The notes under the pieces are model-generated. The model searched no databases and had not been told where the DNA came from. It saw nothing but the letters and a program-made list of their open reading frames with translations. Both the position numbers and the translations under genes were made by a program. A DNA stretch of 19,760 nt from JBLIKP01 sp047635375 (GTDB lineage Bacteria; Bacteroidota; Bacteroidia; Sphingobacteriales; Sphingobacteriaceae), in NCBI GenBank assembly GCA_047635375.1, contig JBLIKP010000042.1, positions 1 to 19,760 on the forward strand. Reading direction: 5' to 3'. Below are positions 1-8,052 of this stretch, piece after piece. The number at the start of each line of letters is the position of its first letter. The stretch's first letter is position 1.

Positions 1-173
1 TAACCTGGAAGTCGGGCCACACCGTGGGAGTCTATTCCGCGAAGGTCGGCGGCGAGCAATACATTGGCCGCCATCAAGGCTTCCTCCTGCTTCACTCCAA
101 TTGCCAAAAACACTTTTTCGGCCCAAGCCCTTAGGGCAATTTCAGCAACTATTTTATATTCAATTCCTTCCAT
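1..173 (-). CDS. Malate/L-lactate dehydrogenase family (Ldh_2) oxidoreductase, 5' end only
   Basis: The minus strand reads open from an ATG at 173 to the window edge, giving 57 residues that begin MEGIEYKIVAEIALRAWAEK. The segment AADLRGIDSHGVARLPGY is the strongly conserved N-terminal signature of the Ldh_2 family (YlbC/AllD/ComC-type NAD(P)-dependent dehydrogenases of malate, L-lactate, sulfolactate or ureidoglycolate); its histidine is the family's conserved substrate-site residue. The substrate cannot be told from this fragment. About five sixths of the protein lies outside the window. The ATG at 173 is the only sensible start, since the homology begins a few residues later. No Shine-Dalgarno sequence is visible. 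The gene is divergent from leuS, with 133 bases between the two starts. Confidence 0.85.
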   Translation of the reverse strand, partial: MEGIEYKIVAEIALRAWAEKVFLAIGVKQEEALMAANVLLAADLRGIDSHGVARLPG

Positions 174-190
174 TCAGCAATTCGTTTCCG

Positions 191-198
191 CAAATTTA
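191..198 (-). promoter_or_regulatory. Possible Bacteroidota -7 box for the Ldh_2 gene
   Basis: On the minus strand 198-191 reads TAAATTTG, matching the Bacteroidota -7 consensus TAnnTTTG. It lies 17 bases before the ATG at 173, so the leader would be very short. No TTG sits 17-23 bases upstream where the -33 element is expected, so this is a weak call. Confidence 0.3.
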
Positions 199-262
199 TC
201 AATTGCCTACATTTCCTTGCATTTTAATGATGCAATTTTTAAAAGGGTGTGGTTCCTTTTTC

Positions 263-270
263 TAACTTTG
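263..270 (+). promoter_or_regulatory. Bacteroidota -7 box upstream of leuS
   Basis: TAACTTTG followed by C is an exact TAnnTTTG match, 36 bases before the leuS ATG. A clear -33 TTG is not visible; the upstream stretch is T-rich. The spacing to the start codon is normal for the phylum. Confidence 0.5.
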
Positions 271-306
271 CACGCCAATTAACAACCGCGTAAATACCAA
301 GTATTG

Positions 307-3090
307 ATGGAGTATAATTTTAATGATATCGAGCAGAAATGGCAGAGTTTCTGGAAAGAAAACAAGACCTACAAGGTTACTGAGGATGCCTCAAAACCTA
401 AGTACTACGTGCTCGACATGTTCCCTTACCCATCTGGAGCTGGCCTTCACGTCGGTCATCCGCTAGGATATATCGCCTCTGACATCATCTCTCGCTACAA
501 AAAGCTTGAAGGTTTCAACGTGCTTCACCCAATGGGTTTCGATGCCTTTGGACTACCGGCCGAACAATACGCAATCCAAACGGGAAAGCACCCTGCCCTT
601 ACCACCGAAGAAAATATTAAAAGATACAAGCAACAACTTGGTAGCCTTGGCTTTTGCTACGATTGGGATCGTGAAGTGCGCACTTCTGAGCCTTCTTATT
701 ATAAGTGGACACAGTGGATATTCACCCAGCTATACGACTCGTGGTATAACAACGACGCCAACAAAGCCGAAAAGATTGAATCGCTTATCCAAAGATTTGA
801 AAAATCAGGTTCTGAAGGATTAAATGACGCAACTACGTTAGAAGAAAGCTTTACCGCAGCCGAATGGAACGACTTTTCTGAAAAACAGCAACAAGATATT
901 ATCTCGAATTTCCGCTTAGCTTACCAAAGCTTCTCCGAAGTAAACTACTGCCCAGCATTGGGAACAGTGCTTGCCAACGACGAAGTTAAAGACGGTAAGT
1001 CTGAACGTGGCGGCCATCCAGTAGAGCGTATTAAAATGCGCCAGTGGTTTTTGCGTATTACCGCTTACGCAGAAAGACTTTTAGGCGAGCTTGACAATCT
1101 TCAATGGAGTGATTCATTGAAAGAAATGCAAAGAAACTGGATTGGAAAATCAGAAGGTGCCGACATTGATTTCCGCATTGAAAACACAGAAAAAGACATC
1201 ACCGTTTTTACCACTCGCCCTGACACCATCTTTGGAGCGACGTTTATGGTGCTTGCACCTGAGCATGAGTGGGTAGCTGAGATTACTACATCGGCGCAGA
1301 CCAAAGAAATTGAAGACTACATCGCCTACTGTAAAGCACGTACTGATGTGGAACGCCAACAGGAGAAAAAAGTAACGGGTGCCTTCACTGGAACCTACGC
1401 TATTAACCCTATTTCTGGAGATAAGCTGCCAATCTACATTTCGGAGTATGTACTTGCCGGTTACGGAACTGGAGCCATCATGGCGGTTCCAAGTGACGAC
1501 GATCGTGATAACGCTTTCGCGGATAAATTTGGCATTTCTATTATTGAGGTAATCGACAAGTCCGACTACCCTGGCGCAACACGCGACGATAAAATTGGGA
1601 AGATGATTAACTCCGATTTCCTTAACGGACTAGAAGTTAAAGACGCAATCACAAAGGCATTAGACCATATAGAATCCAATAAATTAGGTGCTCGAAAAAT
1701 CAACTACAAACTTAGGGACGCAGGATTTTCTCGTCAGCGCTATTGGGGAGAGCCCTTTCCAATAAAACACAAAGACGGGATTTCAAAGACCCTTACTTTC
1801 GAAAACCTTCCCTTGGAGCTTCCAATGGTGAATAGCTATAAGCCTCAAGGTCACGGCCAATCACCACTTTCAGGAAACGAAGACTGGGTGAATCTCCCTG
1901 ATGGATGGCAGCGCGAAACCGACACCATGCCCGGCTATGCGGGATCCAGCTGGTATTTCCTACGTTACATGGACCCTAAAAATCCAGACCGTTTCGTGGG
2001 TGAAGAAGCTGAGAAATACTGGCAAGACGTAGACCTTTACATTGGTGGTGCCGAGCATGCAGTAGGTCATTTAATGTACTCACGCTTCTGGCAGAAATAC
2101 TTGTTTGATCAAGGATTAGTGACCAAGGATGAGCCATTCAAGCAATTAATTAATCAAGGAATGATCCTTGGACGTTCAAATTTTGTTTACAGAATTAAGG
2201 ATACCAACAAGTTTGTAACCCTTAGCCAAAAGGACAATTACGACACCACACCACTTCACGTGGACGTTAACATCGTTAACAACGACATCCTAGACATTGA
2301 GGCCTTTAAAAAGAGTAGAGAGGATTACGCTAGCGCAGAATTCATTCTTGAATCTTCAGACGCTACTTATCCAGGGAAATACGTTTGCGGTAATGAGGTC
2401 GAGAAAATGTCGAAATCCAAGTTCAACGTAGTAAGCCCTGATGATATCATTGCCAACTATGGTGCTGATACTTTAAGGATTTACGAAATGTTCCTTGGCC
2501 CGCTCGAACAACACAAGCCTTGGAATACCAATGGAATTGATGGAGTTTTCAAATTCTTGAAGAAATTCTGGAGATTATTTATTGATAAGGACAGCAATTT
2601 TAACGCTTCCGCGGAAGCGCCAACGAAAGAAGAATTAAAAGTCCTTCATAAAACATTAAAGAAAATTGAGGAAGATGTTTCTAGGTTTTCATTTAACACG
2701 ATTGTAAGCGCAATGATGATCGCCATCAACGAGCTTACAGACCATAAATGCAATAAAAAAGCCGTCCTTGAACCGTTGGTGGTAATTTTCTCACCCTATG
2801 CTCCACACCTTTGTGAAGAGCTATGGGAAAAGCTTGGAAATAAGGCGGGAACCATTACCTCCGCTCCTCTTCCAAAATTTGATAAAAAACACTTAGTTGA
2901 AGACGCTTACGAATACCCCGTTTCTATAAACGGAAAAATGAGAGTGAAAATTAAATTACCGTTAGATTATACTCAACAAGACGCTGAGAAGGAAGTACTT
3001 AACAACGAAGTAGTAATGAAATGGCTCGATGGAAAACCACCAAGAAAGGTGATTTTTGTACCTGGAAAAATTATGAATATTGTGGTCTAA
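307..3090 (+). CDS. leuS: Leucyl-tRNA synthetase
   Basis: Class I aminoacyl-tRNA synthetase that charges tRNA-Leu in the cytoplasm, 927 residues. The catalytic Rossmann fold carries the HIGH-type motif HVGH at residues 48-51 and KMSKS at 700-704. The zinc-ribbon-like region (VNYCPALGTVLANDEV) and the CP1 editing domain follow; the threonine-rich editing motif TTRPDTIFGATF and the GTGAIMAVP...DDRD segment with the editing aspartate are present, so post-transfer editing should work. An acidic insert at roughly residues 140-215 and a second one just before KMSKS make it longer than E. coli LeuS (860 residues); both are usual in Bacteroidota. An upstream in-frame TTG at 304 exists, but ATG at 307 (MEYNFNDIEQKWQ) fits the family's N-terminus. 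No clear terminator follows before rpmB. Confidence 0.98.
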   Translation: MEYNFNDIEQKWQSFWKENKTYKVTEDASKPKYYVLDMFPYPSGAGLHVGHPLGYIASDIISRYKKLEGFNVLHPMGFDAFGLPAEQYAIQTGKHPALTTEENIKRYKQQLGSLGFCYDWDREVRTSEPSYYKWTQWIFTQLYDSWYNNDANKAEKIESLIQRFEKSGSEGLNDATTLEESFTAAEWNDFSEKQQQDIISNFRLAYQSFSEVNYCPALGTVLANDEVKDGKSERGGHPVERIKMRQWFLRITAYAERLLGELDNLQWSDSLKEMQRNWIGKSEGADIDFRIENTEKDITVFTTRPDTIFGATFMVLAPEHEWVAEITTSAQTKEIEDYIAYCKARTDVERQQEKKVTGAFTGTYAINPISGDKLPIYISEYVLAGYGTGAIMAVPSDDDRDNAFADKFGISIIEVIDKSDYPGATRDDKIGKMINSDFLNGLEVKDAITKALDHIESNKLGARKINYKLRDAGFSRQRYWGEPFPIKHKDGISKTLTFENLPLELPMVNSYKPQGHGQSPLSGNEDWVNLPDGWQRETDTMPGYAGSSWYFLRYMDPKNPDRFVGEEAEKYWQDVDLYIGGAEHAVGHLMYSRFWQKYLFDQGLVTKDEPFKQLINQGMILGRSNFVYRIKDTNKFVTLSQKDNYDTTPLHVDVNIVNNDILDIEAFKKSREDYASAEFILESSDATYPGKYVCGNEVEKMSKSKFNVVSPDDIIANYGADTLRIYEMFLGPLEQHKPWNTNGIDGVFKFLKKFWRLFIDKDSNFNASAEAPTKEELKVLHKTLKKIEEDVSRFSFNTIVSAMMIAINELTDHKCNKKAVLEPLVVIFSPYAPHLCEELWEKLGNKAGTITSAPLPKFDKKHLVEDAYEYPVSINGKMRVKIKLPLDYTQQDAEKEVLNNEVVMKWLDGKPPRKVIFVPGKIMNIVV

Positions 3091-3110
3091 AATGTTTTCT
3101 TTAAAAAGTA

Positions 3111-3141
3111 TTGCGTATTCAGATAAATATTCGGATATTTG
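3111..3141 (+). promoter_or_regulatory. Possible promoter for the rpmB block
   Basis: TTG at 3111-3113 lies 20 bases before GATATTTG at 3134-3141, which matches TAnnTTTG except for its first base. Spacing fits the flavobacterial TTG-N17-23-TAnnTTTG arrangement. The leader to rpmB would be about 60 bases. The call rests on pattern and position only. Confidence 0.35.
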
Positions 3142-3204
3142 CAACTCTAAATTTTTGAGCAATCCAGAGCATTTTGCTCCTGTAAATAATAAAACGCCAA
3201 GAAG

Positions 3205-3438
3205 ATGTCAAAGGTATGTGATTTAACCGGCAAGCGCCCAATGAGTGGCAACAAGGTTTCAAAATCAAACAGAAAAACCAAGAGGAGATTTTATCCTAAC
3301 TTGATTAAGAAGAGATTCTTTCTAGCTGATACTAACGAGTGGATAACTCTAAAAATTAGTACTTCAGCATTAAAAACCATTAATAAAATTGGTTTTGAAA
3401 CTTACATTCAAAAGCTGGAGAAAAAAGGAATGTTATAA
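3205..3438 (+). CDS. rpmB: Large ribosomal subunit protein bL28
   Basis: A 77-residue basic protein of the 50S subunit. The start MSKVCDLTGKRPMSGNKVSKSN is the typical bL28 opening, followed by the KTKRRFYPNL segment and the C-terminal LKISTSALKTINKIGFETYI part. Length matches Bacteroidota bL28. It keeps only the single early cysteine, so it is a non-zinc form. First gene of the rpmB-rpmG-DUF4295 cluster, with rpmG beginning 45 bases downstream. Confidence 0.97.
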   Translation: MSKVCDLTGKRPMSGNKVSKSNRKTKRRFYPNLIKKRFFLADTNEWITLKISTSALKTINKIGFETYIQKLEKKGML

Positions 3439-3483
3439 TCGTTGACCTTAAATAAGTCTTCAAAACAATAGCACAATAGCACA

Positions 3484-3666
3484 ATGGCAAAAAAAGGAAA
3501 TAGAGTACAAGTAATTTTAGAATGTACTGAACAAAAGGGAACTGGCGTAGCTGGTATCTCTCGTTACATTACTACTAAAAATAAAAGAAATACCACCGAA
3601 AGAGTAGAGTTGAAGAAATACAACAAATACCTTAAGCGTGTAACTGTTCACAAAGAAATTAAGTAA
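3484..3666 (+). CDS. rpmG: Large ribosomal subunit protein bL33
   Basis: A 60-residue 50S subunit protein starting MAKKGNRVQVILECTEQK and ending in the typical LKRVTVHKEIK. It contains one cysteine only and lacks the two CxxC pairs of the zinc-binding paralogue, so it is the zinc-independent form; this is the usual one in Flavobacteriales. It sits between rpmB and the DUF4295 gene, an arrangement conserved in the phylum, which supports co-transcription. Confidence 0.97.
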   Translation: MAKKGNRVQVILECTEQKGTGVAGISRYITTKNKRNTTERVELKKYNKYLKRVTVHKEIK

Positions 3667-3698
3667 GCCTTTTAGGTTTACCATAAAATTTAGAAATT

Positions 3699-3860
3699 AT
3701 GGCTAAGAAATCAGTAGCAACCCTTCGAAGCGGAACTGGAAAAGAATTTCACAAAGTAATTATTTGCGAAAAATCTCCAAAATCTGGCGCGTATACATTC
3801 AAAGAATCTATCGTTCACGCAGATCACGTTAAAGACGCATTCGCAGCTGCAAAAAAATAA
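3699..3860 (+). CDS. DUF4295 family small protein
   Basis: A 53-residue lysine-rich protein (MAKKSVATLRSGTGKEFHKV...). The KSPKSGAYTFKESIV segment and the short basic ending match DUF4295, a family that I know only from Bacteroidota and that is encoded directly after rpmB and rpmG. Its function is not established. The basic composition and the constant position beside two 50S protein genes suggest a ribosome-associated role; that is inference. The start is ATG at 3699, 32 bases after the rpmG stop codon. Confidence 0.9.
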   Translation: MAKKSVATLRSGTGKEFHKVIICEKSPKSGAYTFKESIVHADHVKDAFAAAKK

Positions 3861-3887
3861 TTCAATCAACGAATTGAAAGCTCAAAG

Positions 3888-3923
3888 GCTTCCTTCCTAA
3901 ATTTGGGATAGGGGGCTTTTTTT
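3888..3923 (+). terminator. Imperfect intrinsic terminator or attenuator after the DUF4295 gene
   Basis: GCTTCCTTCC can pair with the purine-rich GGATAGGGGGC across a short AT loop, using G-U pairs and a small bulge, and seven T residues follow (3917-3923). It ends only 20 bases before the ftsY ATG, and no promoter box fits in that gap. Partial read-through from the ribosomal protein genes into ftsY is therefore likely. Confidence 0.45.
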
Positions 3924-3943
3924 GTTTATTTTCATCCTCAACT

Positions 3944-4897
3944 ATGGGTTTATTCAACATCTTTTCGAAAAACAAAAAGGAGGCGCTTGATAAAGGGCTA
4001 GAAAAAACCAAGGAATCGGTTCTAGGGAAGCTTAAGCGTGCAGTAATTGGGAAATCGACCGTCGATGCAGAAGTGCTAGACAACTTGGAAGAAATCCTTA
4101 TCACAAGCGACGTGGGCGTTCAAACTACCATTCGCATTATTGAGCGTATTGAAAAACGTGTGGCTGAAGATAAGTTCATGAACACTTCTGAACTTAACAG
4201 TATCCTTACCGAAGTAATCTGCTCACTCCTTGAAGAGCATGAAACAACAACAGTTTCGGGCTACGAACTTCCTAACGGGAAAAAGCCTTTTGTAATGCTT
4301 GTTGTGGGAGTAAACGGTGTGGGTAAAACTACCACCATCGGTAAACTTGCCCACCAAATTAAAGCATCCGGAAAAACCGTGGTTCTTGGCGCTGCCGATA
4401 CTTTTCGCGCAGCAGCAGTAGAACAACTCCATATTTGGGGTGAGCGTGTGGGATGCGAAGTGGTTTCACAAAAAATGGGCACCGACCCAGCCTCTGTAGC
4501 CTTTGAAACGGTTAAAAGGGGCGTGGAACTTGGCGCCGATGTAATCATCATCGACACCGCTGGCCGACTTCACAATAAAATTAACCTTATGAACGAGCTT
4601 ACTAAAATTAAGCGCGTGACTGAGAAAATAATTCCTGAAGGTCCACATGAAGTACTTCTTGTGCTTGACGCCTCAACCGGACAAAACGCAATTGAGCAAG
4701 CAAAGCAATTCACTGCAGCAACCAATGTTTCGGCACTAGCCCTGACAAAACTTGACGGTACCGCTAAGGGTGGTGTGGTAATCGGAATCTCTGATCAGTT
4801 TAAAATTCCTGTAAAATACATAGGTATAGGGGAGCGCATGGAAGATCTTCAAATATTCAATAAATTTGAATTCGTAGATAGTTTGTTTAAAAATTAA
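3944..4897 (+). CDS. ftsY: Signal recognition particle receptor FtsY
   Basis: SRP-family GTPase, 317 residues, that docks ribosome-SRP complexes at the inner membrane for co-translational insertion. The helical N domain (roughly residues 15-90) precedes the NG GTPase domain. G1 P-loop GVNGVGKTT is at residues 122-130, G3 DTAGR at 204-208, and G4 TKLDG at 268-272; GIGERMEDLQIF near the end is the usual closing loop. A short basic start (MGLFNIFSKNKKEA) replaces the long acidic A domain of E. coli FtsY, as is normal in Bacteroidota. It follows the DUF4295 gene after a terminator-like hairpin and precedes rimO by 44 bases. Confidence 0.97.
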   Translation: MGLFNIFSKNKKEALDKGLEKTKESVLGKLKRAVIGKSTVDAEVLDNLEEILITSDVGVQTTIRIIERIEKRVAEDKFMNTSELNSILTEVICSLLEEHETTTVSGYELPNGKKPFVMLVVGVNGVGKTTTIGKLAHQIKASGKTVVLGAADTFRAAAVEQLHIWGERVGCEVVSQKMGTDPASVAFETVKRGVELGADVIIIDTAGRLHNKINLMNELTKIKRVTEKIIPEGPHEVLLVLDASTGQNAIEQAKQFTAATNVSALALTKLDGTAKGGVVIGISDQFKIPVKYIGIGERMEDLQIFNKFEFVDSLFKN

Positions 4898-4941
4898 CAA
4901 ACAAATCGTACTACATTTCATTATTAATAAAATCACACGCA

Positions 4942-6258
4942 TTGAAAACTAAAAGTTTCAGAAAAGACAAAATCAACCTTATTACACTAGGATGTTCAAA
5001 AAACCTAGTAGACTCTGAGGTGATGATGGGCCAACTTAAAGCCAATAATTTTAAAGTAACCCACGAAGACGACAAAGCTGAGGCTAATGTGGTTATCATA
5101 AACACGTGCGGCTTTATTGACAATGCGAAGCAGGAATCAATTGACACCATACTTAATTATTGCAAATTAAAAGAGGCTGGTACAATTGAAAAACTGTATG
5201 TAACGGGTTGTTTATCTGAACGCTACAAGCCAGATTTAGAAAATGAAATCCCTGATGTAGATCAATATTTCGGGACAAATGATCTAAAACACCTTTTAAA
5301 TACCCTTGGCGCCGACTATAAGAAAGAATTGGTTGGAGAACGTCTTTTAACGACTCCGTCTCACTATGCCTATGTAAAGATCTCTGAAGGCTGTGACCGC
5401 CCGTGTTCTTTTTGTGCAATTCCACTAATGCGTGGGGTACATAAATCAAAACCTATTGAAGAATTAGTTTCTGAGATTGAAGGACTTGTAAAAAACGGAG
5501 TAAAGGAAGTTTTACTAATCGCCCAAGATTCTACTTATTACGGATTAGACATTTACAAAAAACGAAGCCTTCCTGAATTATTAAGGAAAGTATCCGATAT
5601 TCCTGGACTAGAGTGGATTCGTCTGCACTACGCCTACCCTTCTGGTTTCCCGATGGAAATCTTAGATGTAATCACAGAAAGAGATAATATTTGCAATTAC
5701 ATTGACATGCCGCTTCAACACATAAGCGACAACATGTTAAAATCAATGCGACGTGGAATAAACAAGGAGAAAACCCTTGATTTAGTTAACCATATCCACA
5801 CCAATTACCCGGACATCACGCTACGCACCACACTAATTTGTGGATACCCAGGCGAAACTGAAGAAGACCATGAAGAACTTAAAGACTTTGTCCGCGAAAG
5901 CAGATTCCACCGTCTAGGTTGTTTCACTTACTCTCACGAGGAAAATACTCATGCTTTCAATTTGGAAGATGATGTAAGTGATTTCGACAAAGCACGCCGT
6001 GCTGAAGAAATCATGGAAATTCAACAAGAAATCTCCTTAGAAAACAATGAGAATCTAATTGGAACAGTTCAACGTGTGCTTATCGACAAACTTGATGGAA
6101 ACTACTACGTAGGAAGAACCAAAGCCGATAGCCCTGAAGTTGACAATGAAGTTTTAATTGAAGCATCCGACAACTACCTTTCACCTGGTTCATTTGTGAA
6201 CGTAAAAATCACCGAAACTACTGACTTTGACCTTTATGGCGTCACAGTAAACCCCTAA
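4942..6258 (+). CDS. rimO: Ribosomal protein S12 methylthiotransferase RimO
   Basis: Radical-SAM enzyme (438 residues) that adds a methylthio group to a conserved aspartate of ribosomal protein uS12. The N-terminal UPF0004 domain has its three cluster cysteines at C18 (LGCSKN), C56 (INTCGFID) and C90 (VTGCLSE). The radical-SAM CxxxCxxC is CDRPCSFC at 151-158. The C-terminal part from about residue 370 (IGTVQRVLIDKLDGNYYVGR) is the TRAM domain. The start is TTG at 4942: the reading frame upstream holds no ATG, and the MKTKSFRKDKINLITLGCSKN opening fits the family. It is followed by bshC after 8 bases, so the two are almost certainly co-transcribed. Confidence 0.96.
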   Translation: MKTKSFRKDKINLITLGCSKNLVDSEVMMGQLKANNFKVTHEDDKAEANVVIINTCGFIDNAKQESIDTILNYCKLKEAGTIEKLYVTGCLSERYKPDLENEIPDVDQYFGTNDLKHLLNTLGADYKKELVGERLLTTPSHYAYVKISEGCDRPCSFCAIPLMRGVHKSKPIEELVSEIEGLVKNGVKEVLLIAQDSTYYGLDIYKKRSLPELLRKVSDIPGLEWIRLHYAYPSGFPMEILDVITERDNICNYIDMPLQHISDNMLKSMRRGINKEKTLDLVNHIHTNYPDITLRTTLICGYPGETEEDHEELKDFVRESRFHRLGCFTYSHEENTHAFNLEDDVSDFDKARRAEEIMEIQQEISLENNENLIGTVQRVLIDKLDGNYYVGRTKADSPEVDNEVLIEASDNYLSPGSFVNVKITETTDFDLYGVTVNP

Positions 6259-6266
6259 AAAAACGT

Positions 6267-7853
6267 ATGGAGTGTATTCAAATTCCCTTTTCGCAAACGG
6301 GCCAGTTTAGCGAGCTAATTTTAGATTATTTAGCAAACGACCCCAAACTTGCACCTTTTTTTCATTATTCTCCAGACATGGAAGGTTTTGAAAAAATCAT
6401 TCAAGAAAGGAAATTTGAACACAACACCAGAGAAATTCTGGTAAACTCATTAATCGACCAGCATAAATCGGTTAAGTCTACCGGCGAGATTACCGCTTCA
6501 ATAGAAAGTTTAAGAAGCGCAAATACCTTTACGGTAACTACGGGCCACCAATTAAACCTGTTTACTGGCCCATTATATTTCATTTATAAGATTGCCTCTA
6601 CTATTTCGCTTGCACGGAAGCTTAAATCTAAATTCCCTAATTACAATTTCGTTCCTGTGTATTGGATGGCAACGGAAGACCATGACTTCGCTGAAATCAA
6701 CCATACTTACTTATTCAATAATAAGATAGAATGGACTCCCGAGGTTTCAGGTTCCACAGGAAAAATTAAAACTGACGGAATAGAAGAGACAATAGAACAG
6801 CTTAAAGAAATTCTTGGTCAAAGCCCCTTTGCGGAAACTGCAATCTCCAAAATTGAAGACGCCTATATTAAAGAAGACAATTTAGCTTCTGCAACACGGA
6901 CCCTAGCCTACTCCCTTTTCGGGAACGAAGGTCTTGTAGTAATCGATGCTGATCAAAAAGAACTAAAAAAAGTCTTCGCACCTTATATAGAGGATGATAT
7001 TCTAAACGAAAGAAGCCATTCCTCAATTTTAACAGCAAAAAACAAACTGGAGAAACATTACAAACTTCCTGTAAATCCAAGAGAAATAAACTTTTTCTAT
7101 CTCCAAGACAACTTTCGGGAAAGAATAGTAAAAAATGAAAACCACGAGTTTGAAGTATTAAACTCATCCATAAAATTTTCCGAGGAAGAACTTACCACCG
7201 AAATAAAAAATAATCCTCAATATTTTAGCCCCAACGTAGCCATGCGACCGCTTTACCAGGAATTAATTCTTCCAAATTTAGCCTACATTGGTGGCCCTTC
7301 AGAAATTGCTTATTGGTTTGAGTTGTGCGATACCTTTATTGAATTCGGACAAAAACTTCCTGTTTTACTTCTAAGAGATTGCTTAATGCTGGTTGACAAA
7401 ACAAGCTTAAAGAAGATTGAAAAACTCGGCTTTAAACTGGAAGATGCCTTTAAGGACAAGGACGATTTAATTAAAGATTACGTAAAATCTAACTCAACCA
7501 TGCAACTTTCGCTGACGGAAGAGGTCATAGCTATTGAAAACACCTTTGAAAAAATAAAGGAGAAAGCAGTTGCCATTGAACCTAATCTAAATAAAACAGT
7601 GGAAGGGGAAAAAACAAAAGCTTTAAATCATCTAAAGAGTTTAGAGCAAAAACTACTTCGGGCCGAGAAACAAAAGCACGAAACAGCAATAAATCAAATC
7701 GAAGGAGTAAAAGAAAAACTGTTCCCAAACAATGTTCCACAAGAAAGAAAAGAGAATTTTTTAACGTGGTATATAAAAAATGGTGATGATTTTATTGCCA
7801 ACATTATATCAACAACAAACCCTTTAGACAAGGTTTTCAAAATTTTATATTAA
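6267..7853 (+). CDS. bshC: Bacillithiol biosynthesis cysteine-adding enzyme BshC
   Basis: 528 residues; a putative cysteine ligase thought to add L-cysteine to glucosaminyl-malate in the last step of making bacillithiol, the low-molecular-weight thiol of Bacillota and many Bacteroidota. Family signatures are TTGHQLNLFTGPLYFIYKI starting at residue 91 and VYWMATEDHDFAEINH starting at 131, both in the Rossmann-like core. A charged helical stretch at about 410-480 fits the C-terminal coiled coil of the family. The ATG lies 8 bases after the rimO stop. bshA and bshB are not in this window. No terminator is obvious in the 199 bases that follow. Confidence 0.95.
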   Translation: MECIQIPFSQTGQFSELILDYLANDPKLAPFFHYSPDMEGFEKIIQERKFEHNTREILVNSLIDQHKSVKSTGEITASIESLRSANTFTVTTGHQLNLFTGPLYFIYKIASTISLARKLKSKFPNYNFVPVYWMATEDHDFAEINHTYLFNNKIEWTPEVSGSTGKIKTDGIEETIEQLKEILGQSPFAETAISKIEDAYIKEDNLASATRTLAYSLFGNEGLVVIDADQKELKKVFAPYIEDDILNERSHSSILTAKNKLEKHYKLPVNPREINFFYLQDNFRERIVKNENHEFEVLNSSIKFSEEELTTEIKNNPQYFSPNVAMRPLYQELILPNLAYIGGPSEIAYWFELCDTFIEFGQKLPVLLLRDCLMLVDKTSLKKIEKLGFKLEDAFKDKDDLIKDYVKSNSTMQLSLTEEVIAIENTFEKIKEKAVAIEPNLNKTVEGEKTKALNHLKSLEQKLLRAEKQKHETAINQIEGVKEKLFPNNVPQERKENFLTWYIKNGDDFIANIISTTNPLDKVFKILY

Positions 7854-8052
7854 AAATAATCGTTCTTTAAAATATCCTATTACTTCCTGTCAAATCCTGG
7901 TGGTAAAATTTGGATAATTTAAAGAGTACTTACTTAGGTAAGAATAAAACCCCATTTTTTCGTATTTAAAAGAAAAAAATTGTAAAATTGCGTTTAGAAA
8001 GTATTCTTTCAATCAAACAACAAACGGATTTATTAAATATTTAACAACTCTC

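Noticed and set aside
64..282. Open plus-strand frame of 72 codons at the left end
   Set aside because: Its first half is antisense to the clearly conserved Ldh_2 N-terminus, and the rest covers the divergent promoter region.
3484..3666. Loss of zinc-binding cysteines in bL33 as a defect
   Set aside because: Cysteine-poor bL33 is the normal form in Flavobacteriales.
4223..4648. Antisense open frames inside ftsY
   Set aside because: Shadows of the ftsY coding frame with no independent support; the same holds for antisense frames in leuS, rimO, bshC, uppP and ribF.
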